Positions 34,101-43,575 of a stretch of DNA of 64,000 nucleotides are shown here, one piece after another. Position numbers and translations under genes: made by a program. Where the stretch lies: positions 1 through 64,000 of the forward strand of contig JAGEMR010000111.1 in the NCBI GenBank assembly GCA_021030915.1. Direction: 5' to 3'. The first letter of the stretch is position 1. The number at the start of each line of letters is the position of its first letter. This stretch comes from Astrothelium macrocarpum. Its lineage: Eukaryota > Ascomycota > Dothideomycetes > Trypetheliales > Trypetheliaceae. The notes below the pieces were generated by a model, which worked only from the letters and a program-made list of their open reading frames with translations, made no database searches and was not told where the DNA came from.

Positions 34101-37100
34101 TACTGGAGGCGGTAATGGAACAGAGATTAAGGATGTCTCGATCACCGGGGGTGATAATGAAATAGAGACTGGAAGCACAGGCGTCACGACCTCAGGAGGC
34201 GGTGATACCGGAAAGGAGTATGGCGGTATTGGTGTTCCAACTTCAGGAGGTGGCAATGGGATGGAATTTGGTGGGATTTGTGTTCCAATTACCGGGGGTA
34301 ACGGAATAGAAATTGGCGGCGTCTCAACTACTGGAGGTGGTAGTGGAATAGAGAATAGAGGTGTTAGTGTCTCGATCACAGGAGGAGGTGGCAGCAGGAT
34401 AGAGATTGGTGGGGTCTCAATTACTGGTGGTGGCAATGGAATAGAGCTCGGTGGCACTGGTGTCTCAATCACAGGTGGTAACAGGACAGAACTTGGAAAT
34501 ATCGCTGTTTCGATCACTGGAGGTGGTAAAGGAATATAATTCGGCGGTATCGGTGTTCCAATTCCTGGAGTCGTTGCGTGAATTGGCGGAGGATACGGCA
34601 GTTCAGGGCACGCGGTGATGGTGTGGATGACAGTTCCTGGAGGTGGTGTTGGGAGGACGGTGATGTCTGGGCCACTAATGACGGAAGTCCTCGTTGTGCA
34701 TTCTACACTTGTCAACGTGTACGCCCATCGTTTCACCCTCATGACAGATGTCGTTTGCGGGCAATCCGTAACCGTTGTGGTAGCTCCGGCCTCCACGACC
34801 GCATCACCAAAGACTTTTGAGATCGGAGGACAATAGGTGACAGTCATGGTCTTGAGACTTGAGAAATTCCCACTTGGAATCGAGTTGTTCACGGTAGTGA
34901 CAGTGGCTGTGACAGTGGTTGTGACAGTGGCTGAGTTGCTTGCAAAAGGTGTTGAAGCTGTGATATTCCCCGTAAAACTAGTACCACGCAGAACAGATTT
35001 AGTCTTGGAAGGCTTTCTTGAAGAAGTCGAGTTGTGCGTTGTTCCCGTGGGCCCCAGACTGGCCTTGGTGGTTTTGGTCTTACTTCCACCAGCAGTATGT
35101 GATTTGGAAGTACGGCTGGTTGGTCGCGGTTTCGTGCTCTTCGTTTCGAGCGAAGTAGTGGCAGGGCCTTGGCTGGACTCGTTGGAAAATATTGGCGTGC
35201 TTGCAACTGTAATATTGGCGGCAGTGGTCGTATTGTAGAATGTTTGCGTGCCTAGAGACGTCGCGCCATTGGTGCTATTCAATGCTGGTAGATTGTTTGA
35301 CACTGTGGCAGAACTATTGAAAGGGTAAGAAGCCGTCTGTGGTGAGAAAACATCACTTCCGCTGATGGTACTGTTGGGTAAAGGCAATGTCTCGCTTGAA
35401 TTTGAATAGATCACAGAGGAAGTAGCCGTCGGCGGGGGTGATATGCTGGGGATTGCTGGCGTAATTGGGATCGTGATATCAGATGTACCATTCACCAGCA
35501 ACGAAGATGCCGTGATGTTTGCACTAGTGGTGCTGGTGAGCGGAATTGCAGTATCATTGATGCTCGGGTTGATCAGAGAAGGCGTCACTGCTGGTTGCAC
35601 AGTCGTTATATCTCCTAGGCTCGTCGTGTTGGATATTACGAAAGCAGATGTAATGCTTGTGCTAGTAGCGCTGATAAACCGAGTCGCAGTATCATTTATA
35701 CCCGGATCAATAAAAGAAGGTGTTGGTAGCACAGTCGTTGCCTCCCCCGGATTCGTTGTATTCAATATTACGAAAGAAGATGTGACGTCTGCGCTGGTGG
35801 TGCTGATGAGCGGAGTCCCAGTGTCATTTGTTCCCGGGTCAATAGAAGAAGGCGTGGCTGTTGGTGGTACAGTGGTTGCCCCCCCTGGATTCGTTGTGTT
35901 TAATATTACGGAAGAAGATGTGACGTCTGCGCTGGTGGTGCTGATGAGCGGAGTCCCAGTTTCATTTGTTCCCGGATCGATGATAGAAGGCGTCGCTGTT
36001 GGCCGTAATGTCGTCAATTCTCCTGGATCAGTTGTGTTTGGTGCTACCAAATAAGACGTGATGTTTATGCTAGTAGTGCCAGTCAACGGGATCACAGTAT
36101 TGTCTATGCCCGTGTTGAGCGCAGAAGACGTACTTGTTGGTAGTATTGTCGTTGACTCTCCTGACTTCGTCGTGATTGACAGTACGGGGTCTCCGCTGGT
36201 AGTACTGTTTTGCGAGATCACAGAATCCGTTGAGCCGGGATCGGTAGGAGAAAGCGTAGTTGTCGGTAGCACAATCGTGGACCCCCCTGGGGATGTCGTA
36301 TTGAGTGCTGCTGAAAAAGTCGAAGCATCTCCGCTGACAGCATCGTTGTGCGGGATCGTGGACTCACTTGAACTGGGGTAGACTAGAGAAGGCGTACTCG
36401 TTGCCGGTACGGTTATGGAATACCCAGAGCTGGTGACTCCACTCGACGTAGATGATCTGACTGACGTGACAGTAGATGTACGTGTTGTGTGGTGGACATG
36501 ATGGACGGTCTTGCTGCGTGTGTGTTCTTTCGTGTTGTCATGCAGATGTGTAATTGCAATGGTAGAATAATTAGGACTCGTTGATATGAAGATGAAACTT
36601 GACGAGGATTGAGATTCGGCTGATCCTGTCCCTGAAACCTCTAAGCCTGGTGTTGTGAAAGAATGCGTCCGCGAAATTGTTGAGCTAGGATCTTCGATAA
36701 AGGAGATAGAATGACTCGTCGTCGTGGGTGTGGTCACAGGAGAAAAACTCGTGGAAACTGTTGGTTTTTGGCCAGAGGCGATCTCCGTACCTGAATTCGC
36801 TGACCAGGATATTGTCTGATTCGTGAGACTCGTACTCAAAGAGGACGAAACACTCTCAGTACATCGACTGTTGCAGCAATCCTTTCCTGGGCTTCCTTTA
36901 CACCCGGAACAGCACCCTGCCTTGCCAAATTCAGCGTGCATTTGAAATTGATCGATCGTTTGGCCATCAGGCACATCAACATGTATATTCAAATCGTTTG
37001 AATCATCTCCAGGAGTATCTGTTCGAGAAAAAGATACTCAGTAAATATTCTGAGCCGGAATGGAATCACACATGAAGCAAGAATGAGTTTTACCATATCC

Positions 37101-37181
37101 TTTCTTAGCATCATGAGATGGGTGTGCTGCCCAGGCGATATTCGAGGCAACAAGCGCCTCCAAGAGAATGCGGGATCGCAT
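31125..37181 (-). CDS. Giant Ser/Thr/Pro-rich GPI-anchored-type wall protein (1966 aa)
   Basis: Three exons: 37094-37181, 33818-37018, 31125-33736. Introns of 75 nt (GTAAAA..AACAG) and 81 nt (GTAAGA..GCCAG) keep frame, for 1967 codons. Exon 1 encodes the signal peptide MRSRILLEALVASNIAWA. Residues about 60-80 are Cys-rich (GCCSGCKGSPGKDCCNSRC). A long Ser/Thr region follows with many N-x-S/T sites, including tandem 46-residue units built on NTTNPG..TTV.PTATPS.IDPGTNDTGTPL. Next come about 15 proline-rich units of the type IPLPPPVIETP (about residues 850-1095), then some 800 residues of Ser/Pro/Thr/Gly low complexity. The C-terminus is GGAYITRVRAELVFAAAAAAAVAVVVI, a GPI-attachment-type hydrophobic end. 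It is likely a heavily O-glycosylated wall or adhesin-like protein. No enzymatic domain was seen. Confidence 0.85.
35776..36051. repeat. Near-identical tandem duplication of a 138-nt coding unit
   Basis: Two adjacent 138-nt units (35776-35913 and 35914-36051) inside the giant wall-protein gene share long identical stretches, for example both contain GATGAGCGGAGTCCCAGT. Each encodes 46 residues. More diverged copies flank them on both sides. Confidence 0.85.
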
Positions 37182-38339
37182 CCTCGTTCAACACTGAGCT
37201 CCTTCCGGGTATATCCAGCACATTGGACACCACGTAATGATCCAAAACGAATGGCAATGGAGAGACAGAGCTTCTCTGAGGATAGGATAGAAGAGCAAAG
37301 ACGGATTTGTTGTGGGCTCAAAGGACCATAGTGCTGAAGCAGGCTTTCGATAGGTTTACTGCTGGGAGCAGTTGGGATTGTTCCGCCTGGTACAGTAAAT
37401 GAGTTGCACCGTGGTTGGGAAATATTGTTTGCTCATTGCCACGAGTGCAAGGTTGTCAATCTAGAAATCGAGCGGTGCTTGCCATTTTTTCAAGCACTTG
37501 CCTCGTTGTCTGAGTCTCAGACTCACGTCGTCGCTTCTTTGTACTTAGATAGCATCCGTCTTGTTTTACACAGTTTTCTTGCATAAACGAGGCGCAATCA
37601 ACTTCAGTATGTATTCGGGCAGATGAGCGTGCAGACAAGACTGACGCTGCATGTCATCTAGCTGAGAGAAGCCAAACCTAGACACAATAATGCTTATGAA
37701 GCAATTTTATTGACCAACGCTGCAAAAGGTAATCCTAGAGACTGCAAGTGGCTGGAAATGTGGATCGGATCGGACTGAACTGCTAACAGCATGTGGAAGC
37801 TCCAAGAGCGTACAAATTTGGAAATAGACTCCTCGGCTGAGACCCTCAATGGAGAACTCTCAACAATAGACAATTTACCTTCCGTAAGCTCTCAACGATT
37901 CCTCCAGCCATTGAATTTTGGGCATCCTGTGGAATTTTTAGGCTCGAAAAGGTATAGCACTAGCACTTGCATCGTCCACAGGACATGGCAAGAATTAGAG
38001 TCCCGATCTTTGCATTGGAGCACATTTATCATAGCATCGTGGTTCTCATCAGCGAAAAGAGGTCGGTGGGACTTCGGGTTTGGCCAGAATCTGCCGACGC
38101 CTTTAAGTTCAGGTCTCTGCGCACTATCATGCATCACTGTCAGTGACTCACGCGTATTTCACCCCATGCCTAAATCGAATGTGTATTTCTAAAAATCCGC
38201 CAGTTGCCTAAAAGGCAGGCTCGACCACGCTTGGCAGCCAGTAAAAGGCAACCCTGCATTTTCCTACCCCCCACATACGTCTCGCGTCGTCGGAACAGCT
38301 TGGAACATCCAAGACATTTTGAACTATTCTTCTTACAGT
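37182..38339. other. Intergenic; no gene supported
   Basis: Upstream region of the giant wall-protein gene. A 133-codon ATG frame at 37791-38192 has no homology I recognise and no splice context. I cannot decide whether it is expressed. Confidence 0.4.
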
Positions 38340-38934
38340 ATGGTTTTCAGCAAGGGCGAAAGTTCGAGAAGGTGAGTTTTGTATCGTCTGCGTTATCTTG
38401 AACCCCAAACTCACATTCAGAGTGACTTGCGCTTTCCTATGCTGCAAAGTGAAAAACTCAGAGGACATGCAAGGCCTGTGATTGAAGGATGCTGACGTGC
38501 ATGATCAGCGCATCATCGCGTTTCCCAAGGATCACTGCATCTATTCCGGACGTGCTGAAAGACGATCCGCTCTCTGACATTATTCCAAGACAAGACACCA
38601 ACAGCTCATTTAGCTCAAGGACGCAAACTGAACCCAGTCGCACGAATTCCGATTTGAGTAGCGCAAGAATCAAGAAAGACGACCAGAAGACGTGCGTGCC
38701 AGACAGTAAGCCAGCCAGAAACGAATCACCAGCGCAGGTGCGTGAAATCGCTCCGTCGGAACATTCTTCAACGAGTTTACCCCCCGCAACTCACAAACTA
38801 CGAATGACTATTCATGACAAACGCAGGAATCGAGGTGAGCCCAAAATCATGGGAAATCCAGCGTAATTGCGAACTGACATCTTTTGGTAGTCGATAAGAT
38901 CGATATCGGATTTCATAGGACAAACTCATCATGA
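38340..38934 (+). CDS. Possible small multi-exon gene, unknown product
   Basis: The support is splice-site logic only. ATG 38340 starts MVFSKGESSRR. A GTGAGT donor follows near 38372 with a TTCAG acceptor near 38420. The main open part runs 38525-38834 (TASIPDVLKDDPLSDIIPRQ, Ser/Thr/Lys-rich), and a final intron GTGAGC..CTGAC..GGTAG leads to VDKIDIGFHRTNSS and a stop at 38934. The middle junction (about 38479-38530) is unsure because the frame-compatible acceptor is AAG rather than CAG. Alternatively, translation begins at ATG 38489. Product unknown, probably disordered. Confidence 0.35.
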
Positions 38935-39113
38935 GTTGAGCGTGGAAAGCATGGTGTTGATGGAGTTGAGAAATTGCTCTGGGTTCCTGGCAAGTATCAC
39001 AATGTTTGGTTGATTACATGAGCAGCCCTGTGCGATGTGAAGGGAGTCTCTTCCTCAATATGGATCTCCAGATTCGATAGAGAAGGTACCTCATGTAGAC
39101 TCCTTATAATTCT

Positions 39114-39962
39114 TCAACCGCTGTGCGAGCGTGAAGCAGGTGCTTCGAATTGACACCATCTTCTTGCTACTTGTCCAATTTTTACTGTTCGCCCGACCCA
39201 TCCTCTTTCACCAGCGCCAAAGCTTTTCGTGGTAACATTTAAGATTGACACGTCTTCATCCCATGGGTTGAGCTGTGCGGATTCACCGTTGTTCGGTAGA
39301 TTTTCGCTAAATTCTTCTTCATCCTCCTGATTATCTGGGGCCGTGATATCAGGAGGTAAATCGTCATTGAAATTAGTGAAAGGACACTCGGCAATAATCA
39401 GTTGTTTACAAGTTGCAAACGCAGCTTCAACCATGGCCGCAAAAGCCCGACTTAGTCCTTGCGCAGAGAATGCTGAAGTCTCACGATGGAGTGAGATGGG
39501 GTTAACTACAACTAGCATCGGAACACGTAGTTGCTTTTTGCTAGTATTGAGAGTTATCTGTTCGTTCATATTGTCATTTAAATGTGGAGCCTTGATTGTA
39601 TACAAACACAACCATGCATGCAAAGCTTGCAGTGATGGAACAAAAGCCATGTCAAGGGTACGGGCAGCTTTGAGCAACTGTAGAGTTGGCGTTGAAAAAT
39701 CATAGATGCCGTCCTCGTGCTCCTCCTTAGTTAGGCGGGATAGATTATAATGAAATACCTCTCTTGATGAACAGATGACTATAGTACTAGGCTCAGTGTG
39801 CTTTCGGACTACGTGGTCAAGTAGAGCCAGGAGGGAAATGGGATAAAGTACGACTGGTGAGTGATGCATCACGAGATTCTTTCCGGTCCTATGATCGACG
39901 AGTTGCGGAAGAAACGAAACGCTCCGTTGAGAAATGCTGTGTAGCTCTAGCAGAGATAGCAT
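39114..39962 (-). CDS. Unrecognised protein with a RecA-like pattern (282 aa)
   Basis: A single exon from ATG 39962. The pattern of a hydrophobic strand STIVICSSREVF, a predicted helix region, then VPMLVVVNPISLHRETSAFS followed by AFAAMVEAAFATCKQLIIAEC resembles the order of strands in RecA/Rad51-fold ATPase-like proteins, but no Walker A motif is visible. The C-terminal segment is WDEDVSILN...GWVGRTVKIGQVARRWCQFE, with an acidic stretch before it (DNQEDEEEFSEN). It could be a Rad51-paralogue/Shu-type or Elongator Elp-like protein. That is a guess from pattern only. No intron was needed. Confidence 0.6.
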   Translation of the reverse strand: MLSLLELHSISQRSVSFLPQLVDHRTGKNLVMHHSPVVLYPISLLALLDHVVRKHTEPSTIVICSSREVFHYNLSRLTKEEHEDGIYDFSTPTLQLLKAARTLDMAFVPSLQALHAWLCLYTIKAPHLNDNMNEQITLNTSKKQLRVPMLVVVNPISLHRETSAFSAQGLSRAFAAMVEAAFATCKQLIIAECPFTNFNDDLPPDITAPDNQEDEEEFSENLPNNGESAQLNPWDEDVSILNVTTKSFGAGERGWVGRTVKIGQVARRWCQFEAPASRSHSG

Positions 39963-40268
39963 TCAAGTGCTTTCAGAGATGATAAGCACAGTAGCATTTG
40001 CTTGCCTCTCTAGCAACACAACATGCGCTCATTGCAAGACGCAGATGCGATGATATGACGGAGGACGAGGTAGATGTGAAAGCGACACGGAAATATGCCT
40101 TGGAGCATCATCGTTTATTTTCTCGCCGGCTTCGGCCACTCAAACATTCAACACCCCCATCATGAAAACAAAAGAACATGCTTTAATTACATAACCACCA
40201 TTGACTAGATCCCGTCCCGCGAGCCCTCCTTCTTTATATCATGAGGATTTCATATCCTTTCAGTCACC
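39963..40268. other. Divergent promoter region
   Basis: 306 nt between the divergent 282-aa protein gene and the AP-3 beta gene. It probably holds both promoters. No specific motif is claimed. Confidence 0.5.
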
Positions 40269-42792
40269 ATGGAATCAATATCCCGAATCTCCAGCATGCT
40301 AGAAACAGCACGCGACCTCACCCTCGAAGCCTCATCCTCCGTCCGCAAATCCTCCAACCGCCCCCTCGCAACCCAGCAAATCAAGAAACTCCTCGACAGC
40401 CGCAACGAGCGTGACGTGCTCGAAGGCCTCCGCAAAGTCATCTCCGTACGCCCCTCCTCCCCTCCCCTCCCTCCTCCCACCCCCAACTAACAAACCGGAC
40501 ACAATCCAGATGCAATACCGCCCAACCACCTCCACCCCAACCCTCCCCTTCTTCACACCCATCATCAAATCCCTCCCGACCTCCCCCCCCGAACTCCGCA
40601 GACTCATCCACATCTACCTGCTCCACCACGCCTCGCTCGCGCCCGACACGGCGCTCCTCTCCATCAACACCATCCAAAAGACGCTGTCCACCGCGTCGTC
40701 CCCCGTGGAGCGCGCGACCGCGCTGCGCACGCTGTCGGGCATCCGCGTGCCCGCCATCGCGCCCATCGTGAGCCTGGGCATCAAGCGCGCCGCGGGCGAC
40801 ATGAGCGCCGTGGTGCGCCGGGCGGCGGCGCTCGCGGTGCCCAAGTGCTGGCGCCTGGATCCGGGGACGGAGGTGGCGCTGTTGGAGGCGCTTACGGGGC
40901 TGTTGGTGGATAGGCAGTGGAGTGTGGCGGGGGCAGCTGTGATGGCGTTTTTGGAGGTGCCCGGGTGGAGGGGGAGATTGGGGATGGTGCATGCGGGGTA
41001 TAGGGGTTTGGTGAGGAAGATGGTGGATATGGATGAGTGGGCGCAGATCGCGGTGTTGAGGCTGATGTTGGAGTATGGGAGGAGGTGTTTTCCGAGGAGG
41101 GTGAGGAGGGTGAGGAGGAAGAGGGTGGAAGGGGGTGGGGAGAGTGGTGGAGATGAGACGAAGGGGTTTTATGATGAGGAGGTTGAGACCAAGGCAGAGA
41201 GCTTGCAAGATGATGGGACCGGTGAGGGCGAGGAAGAAGTGGTTTTAGATTCTGATTTGGAGTTGCTGCTGAGTTCTGCTCGACCTCTTCTTCAATCCCG
41301 AAACTCTGCCGTAATAACCTCTGTCGTTCGACTCTATCTCTACCTGGGCACACCTTCATATCTAAGTCACGCTGTTGGGCCCCTCATTGCCCTTTTACGG
41401 GCTAGTCAAGATATTCAACAGATTGCCCTCTACAACATCGTTCAAGTCTGTCTTGTTCGACCGCAAACGTTTGTACAATATTTTTCTCGCTTTCTCATCC
41501 GTTCTGTCGACCCACCTTCAGTTTGGCGACTCAAACTAGAAGTCCTCACATTAATCTTTTCGGACGCAGAGAACCAGATTCAAAGTCTTATCCTTCGAGA
41601 GCTCGAGCACTTCTCTCGTGGTCATAACGCCGAGCTGGTTCGAGAGAGCGTTAGAGCGATTGGACGGTGTTCTCAGAGCTCCAATACTACAACGTCAAGT
41701 CGCTGTTTGAGGCTGCTGCTTGCGCAGATCAGCAGCACAGATGGGACTCTTGTGGCTGAATCATTGGAGGTGATTCGACATCTTATTCAGCGCGACCCCA
41801 ATTCTCATATCAAAACCGTCATCCGGTTAGCAAAGAACTTAGACACGGCAACAAGTCCGCAGGCGCGAGCAAGCATCATCTGGCTTGTCGGCGAGTTTGC
41901 CGGCGTGCAACCCGAGAACAACATCGCGGCCGATGTTTTGCGAATACTTGTGAAGGGTTTCGCGGATGAAAGCGAAGCCGCAAAACTGCAGATTGTGCTT
42001 TTGGCCGCAAAAGTCTATATTCACCATCTCAATCTTACAAACCCACCTCAAGAAGCATCTAAGCCGATCCCAGAAACCTCTGCACAGGCGCAGAGCTCAA
42101 TAATAGCTGCACCTGAAGACGAAGGGGGATTCAGAGAGAATGCACTGGACGTGAATTCATATGAACATCAGCAATCAGATGTGATGCAAGAAAAAGAAAA
42201 GGAACATCCCATTGCAATACTGTGGAGATATGTCTTACTACTTGCGCGTTATGATACTTCGTACGACCTACGAGATCGAGCACGCTTGTATAAGGCTCTC
42301 CTCGTCGTACCATCATCGACGGAGTTAGCCAGTTTATTACTGCTTGCGCCAAAGCCTGCACCACAGACTCCAAGCCCCAGCGAAACGCGCAAGGGTTATG
42401 TACTTGGTACGGCAAGCCTTGTTATTGGCGATGAAGGGGGCGTTGCCGGTCTTCGAGGCTATGAGCCCTTGCCTGATTGGGTCAAAGAGGGCGAAGAGCC
42501 TGACCCAAAGCTTAGAGATGAGATTTCAAACAGTGGAAAGGGCGATACAGCTGTGAGACAATTAACAGCCAGCGAAAAGCTAGACAGTGTTGCCCCACCA
42601 GCAGTGCAGAAGCCAAATGGGCTTGGTACATCAAGTGGGAAGGAAAAGACATTGGATGATTGGCTTGATGAAGAAGATGAGGACAGCGAAGAAACTGAAG
42701 AATCTGAGGAGACGGATGAAGATAGTAGTGATGAAGAAGAGACTGAGGAGGAAAGCGATGATGGAAATGAAGGTGATCGATTAGTCACATAA
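40269..42792 (+). CDS. APL6: AP-3 adaptor complex subunit beta
   Basis: Exons 40269-40445 and 40510-42792 around a 64-nt intron (GTACGC..CAACTAACAAAC..TCCAG) give 819 aa. The start has context CACCATGG. The N-terminus (ISRISSMLETARDLTLEASS, QIKKLLDSRNERDVLEGLRKVIS) and the armadillo-like solenoid (ELRRLIHIYLLHHA, ERATALRTLSGIRV, AVVRRAAALAVPKCW, WAQIAVLRLMLEYGRRCFP) are those of the beta adaptin of AP-3. AP-3 carries cargo from the Golgi/endosome to the vacuole. An acidic insert interrupts the solenoid at about residues 275-305. The C-terminus is a long acidic hinge (DDWLDEEDEDSEETEESEE) ending at the stop, with no separate ear domain seen. Exon 2 starts strongly GC-rich and becomes ordinary after about 41170. 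Confidence 0.93.
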
Positions 42793-43575
42793 TGAGGCCG
42801 CTGTATGCTGGCAAAGTACTATTCCGAGCTAAATATTATTCGTTTCACGACTTCTGCAGTGGCCGGTCTGCACCAAGTCGTTTTCTATTGTTGGTGGTCT
42901 TGCCTTTTGGTGAGACATTTGGTGGTGGTTGCGTGGTGAATGGCCAACTCGGCTTACTTGCCGCGTCGAGTAAGCCCGGTTCCTCAAGAACCCCCCACCT
43001 CTCCCCGTGGACCCCGCATAAAAGAAATATTGCCATTGGCATTTCTTGTTCTGATTGAAAGAAGGTCAATCAAAAGAAAGATGAGGACTCTTGAATGACA
43101 CATGAATCAATTGATGAAGCAATTGTTTGAGGAGAATATCAGCAATTAAAGAGCGGCGAAACGTTCTTTCTTGATGCTGACATATGGACACGCATAATTT
43201 TTGAATGATGGGCCATGGAATAGCCTTCACAGGCCAATATCGGCAGGAGATCACGCAAGCTCCGAACTAATTATAGACATGGGAAGAGGGTTTTGATAGA
43301 AGCCTCGTAGATAGCAGAAAGGTGAAAAAGCAAACTTGAAGTTGAAGAATTGAAGCTTAAGATACTCGAAGAAATCCTCGATCTGACCTTTGGCACAGTT
43401 GTGCACGGCAATACCTAACTGGCAGAGAACTCCATGCTCAGATGCGATAAAGAAAAGCAAAGCAAAGCTGAGGTGTGACTAGTAGTCTCAGCTCTCATGT
43501 CTTCCCGAACCATAGCGACAGAGCTACAAGACAACAAACATGAATGAGGTATGAGTATTTGAGTGTAAAGAGAAG
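42793..43575. other. Convergent intergenic region
   Basis: Between the AP-3 beta 3' end (+) and the 3' end of the Q/P/Y-rich protein gene (-). Two minus-strand frames (43066-43254, 43251-43460) overlap slightly but show no recognisable protein. Confidence 0.45.

Noticed and set aside
35443..36381. Long + strand frames opposite the giant wall protein
   Set aside because: They mirror the Ser/Thr repeats on the other strand; the minus-strand gene has signal peptide, introns and GPI-type end.
37791..38192. 133-codon ATG frame as a gene
   Set aside because: No recognisable family, no supporting splice context and unremarkable composition; left as unassigned.
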